DNA of 64,000 bases from Teredinibacter purpureus (GCF_014217335.1 NZ_CP060092.1:2187501-2251500), one strand, 5' to 3'. Positions 1-9,242 are shown, numbered from the stretch's first letter. The notes: a model not told the origin generated them from the sequence alone. Made by a program: numbers and translations.

Positions 1-92
1 GGCTATGGCAAGCGTTGATGCTGGAGGAGCTAAGAGAGCACACTAAAATGGTTAAAGTCGTTATCGCTGCGAACAAGGAGGAACAGGCATGA
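1..92 (+). CDS. csy1: Csy1 (Cas8f), C-terminal end only
   Basis: An open frame enters from the left edge and ends at a TGA that overlaps the csy2 start (ATGA at 89-92). Only about 30 residues are visible, ending in NKEEQA, so the protein cannot be recognised from sequence. The assignment to Csy1, the large subunit of the type I-F Cascade complex, rests on the conserved order csy1-csy2-csy3-csy4 and on the coupled overlap. In this family Csy1 pairs with Csy2 at the 5' handle of the crRNA and reads the PAM. Confidence 0.7.
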   Translation, partial: LWQALMLEELREHTKMVKVVIAANKEEQA

Positions 93-1285
93 GCCAATAC
101 ATACTTATCAATCGAATTCATGTTCAAAACGCAAACGCAGTAGCAGGGTTTACATGGGGTTTTCCCGCAATTACACACTTTATGGGTTTTGCACATGCGC
201 TTTCGCTCAAAATTCAAAAATCCGATTTTAACGAATACTCAATTTCAGGGTGTGGCGTAGTTTGCCACGAACATATCACGCATACCTACGGTGATTACGA
301 GGCGTTATTTTCACAAACCAAAAACCCCGGTGCGATGCATTTTGAAAAAAATAAGGCAGGGAAGAATCCTTCGATAATAGAAGAGGGGAAAATGAAGATA
401 ACGGTGTCACTGCTTATTCATTTGGATGGATTCTTAGGGGGACAGGCTGACAACTTTACCGAATGGCTGAAAAAACAGTGCTTGTTACAGCGGTTAGCAG
501 GTGGAACTATTTTGGATGTAGAGTCTATCCAGATTTTTGACCTTGAGGATAAATCTAAATTTTACTTGCTCAAACGCAAGTTATTACCTGGCTTTGCTTT
601 AATGGATAGATCAAGTCTTTTGGGGGAACATTACGAAGGAGAGCTTTCAAAAAACTCAGAAACTGAGTTGTTGGATGCGTGGCTAGACTTTTCTGCTCTA
701 AAACAAAGAGCGCGGCCTAAATCTAATCTCATTACTAAACACCTCAAAGCGCAAATTAAGCGCGGGGAACTTAATCCACAGGTATTACGGGCTTGGGAAG
801 CCCATTTAGAAAGTATTCCCTATGAAGGAAATATTCCTCAGTCTGTAGTCGAGTATTTTCAAACCCTTGATCAAAGCGAAACAGGCAAAGACAAAGACGT
901 ACAGGGACAGTGGCAACATTATTGTCAGCCAACTGACAAAAGCCCTGCTGACTGGGAGTACCTTCCTAAAGCTAGTTCAGGGTATTTGGTTCCAATAATG
1001 ACGGGCTATAAAGCCATATCTGAGGTGTATGAACAAAATTCTGAAAAGAGTTTGCAAATACTGGGCGCACGAGATAACGAAACCCCGGTTTGTTTTGTTG
1101 AAGCCGTGCATTCAATTGGTCAGTGGCTCGGCGTAAATCGATTCAAAAGCAAAGAAGATATTGCTAGCTGTCTTTGGCAATACGACTACAAAAAGAATTG
1201 GTATTTATGTCGCCAACCGGATGCAACAGAGCAAGGCGGTGACGACGAAGACACCATACTGACTGAAATTTTAGATTTGAGCTAA
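89..1285 (+). CDS. csy2: Csy2 (Cas5f), type I-F Cascade subunit, enlarged
   Basis: 398 residues. The N-terminus contains the Csy2 signature of a short strand followed by VQNANAV and then WGFPAITHFMGFAHAL (about residues 12-38). The C-terminal part has the family-like SIGQWLGVNRF and LWQYDY segments (342-366). Csy2 forms a heterodimer with Csy1 that caps the crRNA 5' handle. The protein is longer than the roughly 310-330 residues usual for I-F1 Csy2; the extra length is probably a charged, helix-rich segment at about 200-290. The start overlaps the csy1 stop, which implies translational coupling. The preceding AAGGAGGAA is a good ribosome site. Confidence 0.92.
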   Translation: MSQYILINRIHVQNANAVAGFTWGFPAITHFMGFAHALSLKIQKSDFNEYSISGCGVVCHEHITHTYGDYEALFSQTKNPGAMHFEKNKAGKNPSIIEEGKMKITVSLLIHLDGFLGGQADNFTEWLKKQCLLQRLAGGTILDVESIQIFDLEDKSKFYLLKRKLLPGFALMDRSSLLGEHYEGELSKNSETELLDAWLDFSALKQRARPKSNLITKHLKAQIKRGELNPQVLRAWEAHLESIPYEGNIPQSVVEYFQTLDQSETGKDKDVQGQWQHYCQPTDKSPADWEYLPKASSGYLVPIMTGYKAISEVYEQNSEKSLQILGARDNETPVCFVEAVHSIGQWLGVNRFKSKEDIASCLWQYDYKKNWYLCRQPDATEQGGDDEDTILTEILDLS

Positions 1286-1310
1286 CCTACCATTAACAAA
1301 GGAAATGATT

Positions 1311-2276
1311 ATGACTATTAAATTACCCTCAATGCTCGCGTTTGAACGTAAACTTGAACCTTCGGATGCCTTGATGATGTCAGGCAGTTGGAATGATATA
1401 GCGTCGACAAATGACTCGGATTCATGGCAACCAATAACCCCAAAATCACGAACCCTCAGAGGTACCAAAAGCCAGTTTGCAAAAGACAAACGGGAAGAAG
1501 CTAACATTTCAGAAGGGGATGATGCGTATTTGCCGCTCGACAAAGACACACTTAAGGTTGGTTTCACATTACGTATTATTGGTAACGTAGGCGAACCTTT
1601 TGGCTGTAATGAGCCAGATTTTGAAAAGAAAATAAAAGCAAAAGTGGCTGAGCATAAAGCCGAAGGGTTAAAAGAGTTAGCCTATCGTTATGCTCATAAT
1701 ATAGCCAGCGGACGATTCTTGTGGAGAAACCGTGTATGCGCTGAAGATATTAGCATTCAAGTACAGATAAACGACAGCGATGCCTTACCTTTTAAGGCGG
1801 GTGAATTTGATTTGAATGATTTTGATGAGCAGCGCGATCACGATAACTTAAAACAATTGGCTGATGCCATATACACTGGTTTGAATGGCACAAATGATTT
1901 TGTGCTTCTCAGCGTAGAGGCTTATGTTTTATTGGGTAAAGGACAACATGTATTTCCTTCGCAAGAAATGAATATGAACGAAAAGAAAAAAGTACTATTT
2001 ACACTTGATAGTTGTGCTGCGTTACACAGCGTAAAAGTGGGTAATGCTATACGTACTATTGACGACTGGTATGAGAATGCAGAGTTCCCCATTGCAATTG
2101 AGCCATTTGGCTCAGTTACCCAGAGAGGGCAGGCGTACAGGACAAAATCAAATACACACCTATACGACTTGATGCTTGCTTGGGTCAACGACAAAGACAT
2201 ATCAACAGAGCAAAAAAACTTTGTACTCGCCAACCTGATTCGAGGTGGTGTTTTTGGTGGTAAAGCAGAGGGCTGA
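1311..2276 (+). CDS. csy3: Csy3 (Cas7f), crRNA backbone subunit
   Basis: 321 residues. The opening LPSMLAFERKLEPSDALM is the family hallmark, and the length fits Cas7f. Six copies of Csy3 polymerise along the spacer part of the crRNA in known I-F complexes. An ATG at 1305 is also in frame, but the AAAGGA ribosome site at 1298-1303 ends only 1 nt before it and 7 nt before the ATG at 1311, so 1311 is preferred. It lies 25 nt after csy2 and 2 nt before csy4 in one operon. Confidence 0.95.
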   Translation: MTIKLPSMLAFERKLEPSDALMMSGSWNDIASTNDSDSWQPITPKSRTLRGTKSQFAKDKREEANISEGDDAYLPLDKDTLKVGFTLRIIGNVGEPFGCNEPDFEKKIKAKVAEHKAEGLKELAYRYAHNIASGRFLWRNRVCAEDISIQVQINDSDALPFKAGEFDLNDFDEQRDHDNLKQLADAIYTGLNGTNDFVLLSVEAYVLLGKGQHVFPSQEMNMNEKKKVLFTLDSCAALHSVKVGNAIRTIDDWYENAEFPIAIEPFGSVTQRGQAYRTKSNTHLYDLMLAWVNDKDISTEQKNFVLANLIRGGVFGGKAEG

Positions 2277-2278
2277 AA

Positions 2279-2830
2279 ATGAATCATTATGTGGATGTTA
2301 AGCTATTCCCAGATGCAGAAATTCCCTCATCGGTATTAATGAATGCTATCTATACTAAATTCCATAAAGCGCTCTGCGATCTTGGTGCCAGAGCAATCGG
2401 TGTAAGCTTCCCAAAGTTCAACGTTACGCTCTGTAATTTGTTGCGTTTACACGGTAGCGAGGCTGATCTTTCTGCCTTGTTACAACAAAACTGGCTAGGC
2501 GGGATGAGCAGCTATTGCACACTTTCTGAAATTCAGGAAGTGCCCGTAAACACCAAACACCGAGCCGTTTCTCGCAGGCAATCCAACATGAGCGAAGCCA
2601 AACTTAAACGTTTAATTAAGCGGGGCTCTATTACCGAGGTAGAAGCCAAAGCCTATCGTGCAAAAATGTTTAGTAACGGGTTAGATAACCCCTATATTGA
2701 ATTGACGAGTGCATCCAATGGGCACAAACACCGTCGGTATATTGAATTTGGTGAGTTGTTGGATTCGCCAGTAGAGGGTGAGTTCGATCAGTTTGGCCTA
2801 TCCAAAACCGCTACAGTCCCTTGGTTTTAA
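2279..2830 (+). CDS. csy4: Csy4 (Cas6f), CRISPR RNA endoribonuclease
   Basis: 183 residues, the usual Cas6f length. It processes the array transcript by cutting at the base of the repeat hairpin. His29, at the family's catalytic position, is present (KFHKAL). An arginine/lysine-rich helix that would sit in the hairpin major groove is visible at about 99-127 (RRQSNMSEAKLKRLIKR). The segment SASNGHKHRR (144-153) matches the region that carries the active-site serine. It starts 2 nt after the csy3 stop. The repeat hairpin downstream, CTGCC-GAACA-GGCAG, is the expected substrate. Confidence 0.95.
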   Translation: MNHYVDVKLFPDAEIPSSVLMNAIYTKFHKALCDLGARAIGVSFPKFNVTLCNLLRLHGSEADLSALLQQNWLGGMSSYCTLSEIQEVPVNTKHRAVSRRQSNMSEAKLKRLIKRGSITEVEAKAYRAKMFSNGLDNPYIELTSASNGHKHRRYIEFGELLDSPVEGEFDQFGLSKTATVPWF

Positions 2831-2841
2831 GCTGCCACTCA

Positions 2842-2874
2842 AACCCCGTCAATCTCGGTGGGGTTGGCCCTTTT
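2842..2874 (+). terminator. Possible cas operon terminator
   Basis: AACCCC (2842-2847) pairs with GGGGTT (2860-2865) and is followed by GGCCC and TTTT at 2871-2874, just after the csy4 stop. The loop is long (12 nt) and the T run is short, so this may be a weak terminator. If real, it separates cas transcription from that of the array. Confidence 0.4.
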
Positions 2875-2888
2875 AATAACATGCACGT

Positions 2889-2932
2889 TAACCGCTCTTA
2901 TGCGCTTTGCTCATAGTGCATAAAAACGGTTA
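2889..2932. repeat. Interrupted inverted repeat between csy4 and the array
   Basis: TAACCG (2889-2894) and TTATGC (2898-2903) pair with GCATAA (2918-2923) and CGGTTA (2927-2932). The two stems are separated by a 3x3 internal loop, and the apical loop is 14 nt. This gives 12 paired positions in an AT-rich stretch. It could be a hairpin in RNA or a protein-binding dyad; the sequence does not say which. Confidence 0.5.
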
Positions 2933-3023
2933 TATAGGCTTTATTTTGTACATCATCAATGTTGAGTTGTTGCTAGAGAGTCGGTTAAACCAATTAAAAT
3001 AGCCATTTAAAAAAACACTTAAA

Positions 3024-3036
3024 AATCATATAGTTA
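3024..3036 (+). promoter_or_regulatory. Possible IHF site in the leader
   Basis: AATCATATAGTTA matches the IHF consensus WATCAANNNNTTR at all but one position. It lies about 85 bp upstream of the first repeat. IHF bending of I-F leaders is known to help spacer integration; its use here is inferred. Confidence 0.35.
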
Positions 3037-3119
3037 CAGAAAGGCCAAAAAGCATAGGTAAAAACACCAAAATGCTCCTAAGTCTTTGTTGTAGCTATTT
3101 TTTTATGTCGTATACTCTA

Positions 3120-6100
3120 GTTCACTGCCGAACAGGCAGCTTAGAAATACAACTTCGCCCGCTCCTGCACCTTCGCCTTGTTCACTGCCGAACAGGCAGC
3201 TTAGAAATATAGTTTTTGGTGATTATCAGTTTTTAGTGTGTTCACTGCCGAACAGGCAGCTTAGAAAAGTGAAACCAGCGAGCCATTCGCTCAAAACCAG
3301 TTCACTGCCGAACAGGCAGCTTAGAAAACTGGGGCAACCTAACAGGCATCGTGTTTCGCGTTCACTGCCGAACAGGCAGCTTAGAAATCAAGTGGACTGC
3401 TTATCTTTGGTTGGTCACAGTTCACTGCCGAACAGGCAGCTTAGAAACTGTTATTAGATTACCTGTGCTATCCCAAAACGTTCACTGCCGAACAGGCAGC
3501 TTAGAAATGTAGAGAAATCCCTTCTCAAACGATGGGATAGTTCACTGCCGAACAGGCAGCTTAGAAAGAGGTGTAAAAGTACAGCGTAGTGATGTAACTG
3601 TTCACTGCCGAACAGGCAGCTTAGAAAATCTGAATAGTTCATTGTACGCAATAACGACCGTTCACTGCCGAACAGGCAGCTTAGAAATCCTGATACTCTG
3701 CCAACGCTCTTCTATCGCCGTTCACTGCCGAACAGGCAGCTTAGAAATACGCTATGGGGCGAGGTTCGCGCCGTTGATGGTTCACTGCCGAACAGGCAGC
3801 TTAGAAAGCTATGATGCGGTTACCGTCTGACATCGCCCAGTTCACTGCCGAACAGGCAGCTTAGAAAAGCCAACGTCCCTGTAACACGTTAAAAATAAAT
3901 GTTCACTGCCGAACAGGCAGCTTAGAAATGCGTGCGAATTTGCCCATTAAACGTGTAACGGTTCACTGCCGAACAGGCAGCTTAGAAAAATTAATACATT
4001 CATATCTACTCACCTTTAGTGTTCACTGCCGAACAGGCAGCTTAGAAAACCCCGCCCCCTGCATCACTGCGCAATTTCCTGTTCACTGCCGAACAGGCAG
4101 CTTAGAAATAGCCCAGTTGCTTGGCGGTGCTGGGTTTTACGTTCACTGCCGAACAGGCAGCTTAGAAAGGTGGGGCGACAACTGGGGCGACAAAGTTGAA
4201 GTTCACTGCCGAACAGGCAGCTTAGAAACATAAACTAGCGTTTGATCGTTACGAGTAATCGTTCACTGCCGAACAGGCAGCTTAGAAACCTACGCTTACG
4301 ATCACGTCCGCACCGAAGCTGTTCACTGCCGAACAGGCAGCTTAGAAATAGTCATAACGGCATCAGAAGCGGCTGCGTTAGTTCACTGCCGAACAGGCAG
4401 CTTAGAAAAATTCGATGCGATGCAGCTGAAGCGCAGGAAGGTTCACTGCCGAACAGGCAGCTTAGAAAAGCAGGATTTGTGATCGCTGCATTGCGAATAA
4501 GTTCACTGCCGAACAGGCAGCTTAGAAAGATATCGACACTGTATCCATAGGCGCTCATAAGTTCACTGCCGAACAGGCAGCTTAGAAACACCGTCTGCTC
4601 CTATCATTTTCCCAGCCTCCGTTCACTGCCGAACAGGCAGCTTAGAAAGAGAAGTGTTTAGCCGTGATTAGAATCATATCGTTCACTGCCGAACAGGCAG
4701 CTTAGAAATACACAGATCAATAGTCGATTGGGAGTGGTACGTTCACTGCCGAACAGGCAGCTTAGAAAATATGCAGCCGTAACAGCAGCATCATCTACAG
4801 GTTCACTGCCGAACAGGCAGCTTAGAAAGTCTGGCTGAAAACCGACAATCTCGTAACTTGGTTCACTGCCGAACAGGCAGCTTAGAAACTCCTGCCCGAC
4901 AAATTCTTGATTGAGGATTCGTTCACTGCCGAACAGGCAGCTTAGAAAAGACAGAGATAAAACCGCAGATAAATGCGATAGTTCACTGCCGAACAGGCAG
5001 CTTAGAAAAAACCCAATCATTGGGGTCGGTTCGCCTAGGGGTTCACTGCCGAACAGGCAGCTTAGAAAAGATGGGAACATATCACCTATTACTGATGACC
5101 GTTCACTGCCGAACAGGCAGCTTAGAAATGACAAGATCTGGGAAGTTGCTGAAGGTGGGTGTTCACTGCCGAACAGGCAGCTTAGAAAACCCCCATCCAT
5201 CATAAAAGCATGGTTTTTAGGTTCACTGCCGAACAGGCAGCTTAGAAACAAGGGTTATATTTCTTTCGCTGCCGCTAATTGTTCACTGCCGAACAGGCAG
5301 CTTAGAAAACGTCGACCAGTTACCTGGCCATTGATTGAAGGTTCACTGCCGAACAGGCAGCTTAGAAAGGACGGAGCCTCGCATTCAGTCACGCGTGTTG
5401 GTTCACTGCCGAACAGGCAGCTTAGAAATCGGATATATGTACATCTCTGTGCTACATTTCGTTCACTGCCGAACAGGCAGCTTAGAAATGTCAATGCGGG
5501 ATGGCTTATGTCGGTAAGGAGTTCACTGCCGAACAGGCAGCTTAGAAACGATCAAACGCATGCATTACGCTACTCATATCGTTCACTGCCGAACAGGCAG
5601 CTTAGAAAAATTTAGATCTATGACCACCCCAGTCTTGAGTGTTCACTGCCGAACAGGCAGCTTAGAAATCATTGAAGAGTACGCCATGGGACGAGATCTC
5701 GTTCACTGCCGAACAGGCAGCTTAGAAAGTTGAGCTTGGTGCTGTAGGCGGGTCTGGCAGGTTCACTGCCGAACAGGCAGCTTAGAAAGCTTTAAACTCT
5801 CCCAGCGTTACAGACGGATTGTTCACTGCCGAACAGGCAGCTTAGAAAGAAGTGTCTGCGTCAATAGTAGTTCAGGAAGAGTTCACTGCCGAACAGGCAG
5901 CTTAGAAAGGAAAGATAAAAACCGTTTGTGAAGGGAATTTGTTCACTGCCGAACAGGCAGCTTAGAAAGCATCGAGTACGCGGAGCGTGGAGACAATGAA
6001 GTTCACTGCCGAACAGGCAGCTTAGAAATTCAGTGCAACGTTACAGTTAAGCGGCCACCAGTTCACTGCCGAACAGGCAGCTTAGAAAGGAGAAATCCGG

Positions 6101-7468
6101 CAATTTTTTATCAGTTCGGAGTTCACTGCCGAACAGGCAGCTTAGAAATGTGACTGTGCAACTTACTTGTCGCCCCTGTCGTTCACTGCCGAACAGGCAG
6201 CTTAGAAAACGATACACCGTGAACGCCACTTACCCAGCTCGTTCACTGCCGAACAGGCAGCTTAGAAATGAGTACGGCATTCGAGCTGGCGCACGAATAC
6301 GTTCACTGCCGAACAGGCAGCTTAGAAAAACAACACCAACAACACCGGTTACGGCTCCGAGTTCACTGCCGAACAGGCAGCTTAGAAAGCAAAGATGACG
6401 AACAAACGACTCATTGATCAGTTCACTGCCGAACAGGCAGCTTAGAAAGACAAAAAACAACAATGTCAACTATTGTACGAGTTCACTGCCGAACAGGCAG
6501 CTTAGAAATGAGATTGAAGGGATGCAGTATTGACACATAAGTTCACTGCCGAACAGGCAGCTTAGAAATACAAAATTAAACTACGTTCACGTTGATAGTC
6601 GTTCACTGCCGAACAGGCAGCTTAGAAATTCAGGATATCAGAGCTTACATCTCATCTCTTGTTCACTGCCGAACAGGCAGCTTAGAAAATTCGAGGTTGC
6701 AACGGACGCTGATGGTGTCGGTTCACTGCCGAACAGGCAGCTTAGAAAATTCGAGGTTGCAACGGACGCTGATGGTGTCGGTTCACTGCCGAACAGGCAG
6801 CTTAGAAAGACTTAGATGCTGACGACAACGTACGGGAATAGTTCACTGCCGAACAGGCAGCTTAGAAAGCTCGCAGTAGTCGTTGAATATGTTCCGGATG
6901 GTTCACTGCCGAACAGGCAGCTTAGAAAGACACGATCCTCATCAATTCTCGCACTCTCAAGTTCACTGCCGAACAGGCAGCTTAGAAATTTCTACGCTTG
7001 CTTTGGGTTCATCCCTTAGCGTTCACTGCCGAACAGGCAGCTTAGAAAGCGGAATACATTCGAGACTACTGTGAAGATTCGTTCACTGCCGAACAGGCAG
7101 CTTAGAAATCGACAAGGGGCTTTCAGCAGTCTTTATACGTGTTCACTGCCGAACAGGCAGCTTAGAAAATAACAACTGTGTTGTAGCTATAAACTCGCCC
7201 GTTCACTGCCGAACAGGCAGCTTAGAAATGAATTGATTCCTCGAAAAACTGTTTGATTTTGTTCACTGCCGAACAGGCAGCTTAGAAAGCTTAGAATCGT
7301 AGGCGTCTGCCCGTTGCGGGGTTCACTGCCGAACAGGCAGCTTAGAAAGTACCTAAAGGGGAGCCGTGGCAGTTGTCTGCGTTCACTGCCGAACAGGCAG
7401 CTTAGAAAGTCAATCGACAAAGGCACGCGGGTCTTAATTAGTTCACTGCCGAACAGGCAGCTTAGGAA
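3120..7468 (+). CRISPR. Type I-F CRISPR array, 73 repeats and 72 spacers
   Basis: The 28-bp repeat begins GTTCACTGCCG and ends CTTAGAAA, with a CTGCC/GGCAG stem around a GAACA loop, as in type I-F. By eye, repeats 1-72 are identical. The last one (7441-7468) reads TTAGGAA at its end, a single A-to-G change. Repeats start every 60 bp from 3120 to 3840 (13 repeats) and from 3901 to 7441 (60 repeats). All spacers are 32 nt except the 33-nt spacer at 3868-3900. Two neighbouring spacers are identical (6689-6720 and 6749-6780), leaving 71 distinct spacers. The repeat strand and handle place transcription left to right, from the leader next to csy4. Confidence 0.99.
6661..6780 (+). repeat. Tandem duplicated repeat-spacer unit in the array
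   Basis: The 60-bp units at 6661-6720 and 6721-6780 are identical over repeat and spacer. The spacer starts ATTCGAGGTTGC and ends GATGGTGTCG. This is most simply explained by unequal recombination or replication slippage between neighbouring repeats. Confidence 0.97.
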
Positions 7469-7499
7469 TTTTGAATACAAAAACCAAACACTTCCTTCC

Positions 7500-7506
7500 G
7501 TTCACT
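7500..7506 (+). repeat. Truncated repeat stub after the array
   Basis: GTTCACT at 7500-7506 equals the first seven bases of the repeat and lies 31 nt after the degenerate last repeat, almost exactly one spacer away. It then runs into unrelated sequence (AGGAGAATTT). It looks like the remnant of a 74th repeat at the array's old end. Confidence 0.6.
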
Positions 7507-7665
7507 AGGAGAATTTATAGTTTCTTTTTAAATCTATTTCTGTGTTAAAGGTATGCAGGTGTAGTTTGTGTTGAGTTATAAACGCTGCATTGCCGTTGTT
7601 TGCCGTAGCATGTGTGCTCGTGTAGAGCTGGATGCGGGTAAAATGAACGGTAGGGGGTTAATTAT

Positions 7666-9183
7666 ATGCGGCGATTATTAAAGGTGGGTTTGGGCGCGGT
7701 AACGGTTTTATTAGGGGCTTTTTTTGCGGGCGTTTTTTGGCCCTTGGCTATGCCTGTGGCGGAAAAAACTGACAGGCCTATTGCAATAACCTCTGTTGGG
7801 GTAATCGATTTAGTGAACGGCCGCGTAGTGGCGGACCAAACGGTACTTATTGTGGATAAGAGAATTCGAGCGATAGGGCCGGCGGCGGATGTTGTTCTTC
7901 CTCCGAATACGATAATGCTGGCCGGTGAAGGGCGCTTTGTAATGCCGTCGTTATGGGATATGCATACCCATATTTTTGCCGTAACCCCTATGCTCGATTT
8001 GCCGCTTTATATCGCGTATGGCGTGACGAATGTTAGAGATATGGCCAGTTGCGCTAAAGCGGGCGACCCTTTTGTTGCTTGCCCTGCGGATTTTAACGCG
8101 TGGACAGCGGCGGCAGAAAATGATGAGTGGGTAGGGCCGCGCATTCAGGGTACGGCAAGTTGGCAGGTGAATGGCCCCAGTGTGCATAAGTCTATTAAAG
8201 GTCTCCCTGATTTTTTTGGTACCGAGAACGCAGCTCAGGCGCGCGCGTATGCGCGTTATTACGCGGGTAAAGTGGATGCGCTTAAAGTGTACAATTTTGT
8301 GTCGCCGGAGGCGTATTTTGCGCTGGTAGACGAAGCGCAAAAGGTGGGGCTAGAAGTTGTTGGCCATCGCCCTCGTGCGGTGAGTGCTATAGCGGCTGCT
8401 CAGCATCAAAAAAGTATTGAGCACGCTCGGTTTATGTTGCATGAGTCGTTTGCGGGTAGTGAGGCTTTGCGTGATTCAGTTGCCAAAGGAGAGTGGTTTG
8501 AAGACCGTCGTCGTATGTTGGATGAGCACGACCCGCTTATGGCAAAGGCTATTTTTAGTGCGATGAAGGCCGCGAATACGTGGTATGTACCAACCCATTT
8601 AACGCGTAGGGTAGATGCGTATGCCGACCACGCGCTTATTGTAAATGACCCAATCTTGCGTTATTTACACCCTTTACTGAAGTGGCAATGGATGGAAGAT
8701 GTTAACAAGGTTATTAACGAAGACTCTAGCCCGGAGGCCCGCCAAACGTACCGTGATTTTTATGCGAAAGGCCTCGAGTTAACGGGTGATGCACATAGAG
8801 CAGGGGTAAAGGTTTTAGTGGGTACGGATTATATTGTTGCCGGTGTGACGGTACATGATGAGTTAGCGCAATTGGTTAAAGCCGGTATGAGCCCGTTGGA
8901 TGCACTGCGTTCTGCAACGGTTTTACCTACAGAGTATTTTGACCTGCAAGCGCACTATGGTGCTGTTGAGGTAGGGAAAATGGCCGATTTAGTGGTGTTA
9001 AATAATAACCCGCTGGAGAATATTCGCCATACGTTAAGCATTGAAACGGTTGTGTTTAATGGCAATATTTATGACCGAAAGGCGCTTGATAAGCTTTCGG
9101 CGCTGGTGGAGCGCAGGGCCAATAGTTGGAGTATTGGGTGCAAAATAGTGTGGGAGTTTATTCAGCAGCCTGCGGCGTATTAG
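7666..9183 (+). CDS. Exported metal-dependent amidohydrolase
   Basis: 505 residues. An N-terminal hydrophobic segment (about 4-30) suggests a signal peptide or membrane anchor. The amidohydrolase-superfamily metal ligands are visible: H100 and H102 in DMHTH, K207 in ALKVYN (candidate carboxylated lysine), H234 in VGHRP, H253 in EHARF and D388 in GTDYI. The C-terminus has the usual ADLVVLNNNPL strand. It resembles the imidazolonepropionase/prolidase-like group, whose members hydrolyse cyclic amides or peptides; the substrate here is unknown. AGGGGG upstream of 7666 is a reasonable ribosome site. It stands alone between the array and a convergent toxin-antitoxin pair, 59 bp from the toxin stop. 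Confidence 0.85.
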   Translation: MRRLLKVGLGAVTVLLGAFFAGVFWPLAMPVAEKTDRPIAITSVGVIDLVNGRVVADQTVLIVDKRIRAIGPAADVVLPPNTIMLAGEGRFVMPSLWDMHTHIFAVTPMLDLPLYIAYGVTNVRDMASCAKAGDPFVACPADFNAWTAAAENDEWVGPRIQGTASWQVNGPSVHKSIKGLPDFFGTENAAQARAYARYYAGKVDALKVYNFVSPEAYFALVDEAQKVGLEVVGHRPRAVSAIAAAQHQKSIEHARFMLHESFAGSEALRDSVAKGEWFEDRRRMLDEHDPLMAKAIFSAMKAANTWYVPTHLTRRVDAYADHALIVNDPILRYLHPLLKWQWMEDVNKVINEDSSPEARQTYRDFYAKGLELTGDAHRAGVKVLVGTDYIVAGVTVHDELAQLVKAGMSPLDALRSATVLPTEYFDLQAHYGAVEVGKMADLVVLNNNPLENIRHTLSIETVVFNGNIYDRKALDKLSALVERRANSWSIGCKIVWEFIQQPAAY

Positions 9184-9242
9184 CGGGGTAGCTGCAGGGT
9201 TTTTATACGTGGGGCTGTAAATAGTTGGCTATTACTATAGCG

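Larger units (their letters stand above)
2831..3119 (+). promoter_or_regulatory. CRISPR leader
   Basis: AT-rich, gene-free stretch between csy4 and the first repeat, on the side where the repeats are perfect. The degenerate repeat is at the other end, so this is the acquisition end. TATACT at 3111-3116 could be a -10 box just before the first repeat, but no good -35 lies at standard spacing, so the exact array promoter is uncertain. Transcription to the right agrees with the Cas6f hairpin orientation and with an 8-nt CTTAGAAA 5' handle. Confidence 0.75.

Noticed and set aside
3120..7468. Self-targeting spacers within this window
   Set aside because: I could not compare all 72 spacers with the 64 kb on both strands by eye. 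No obvious match was noticed, but this is not evidence of absence.
1..7506. A transposon-associated I-F3 (Tn7-like) CRISPR system
   Set aside because: csy1 and csy2 are separate genes with the usual overlap, the array is long and regular, and no tniQ or tnsABC gene is visible. I-F1 fits better, although cas1 and cas2-3 are outside the window.
3236..7508. Many open frames of 60-230 codons inside the CRISPR array, encoding repeated peptides such as SLPNRQLRN, VHCRTGSLE and FLSCLFGSE
   Set aside because: The 60-bp repeat-spacer period is divisible by three, so the repeat stays in the same frame and creates artificial repeat proteins on both strands. Spacers are unrelated sequence, so these are not genes.
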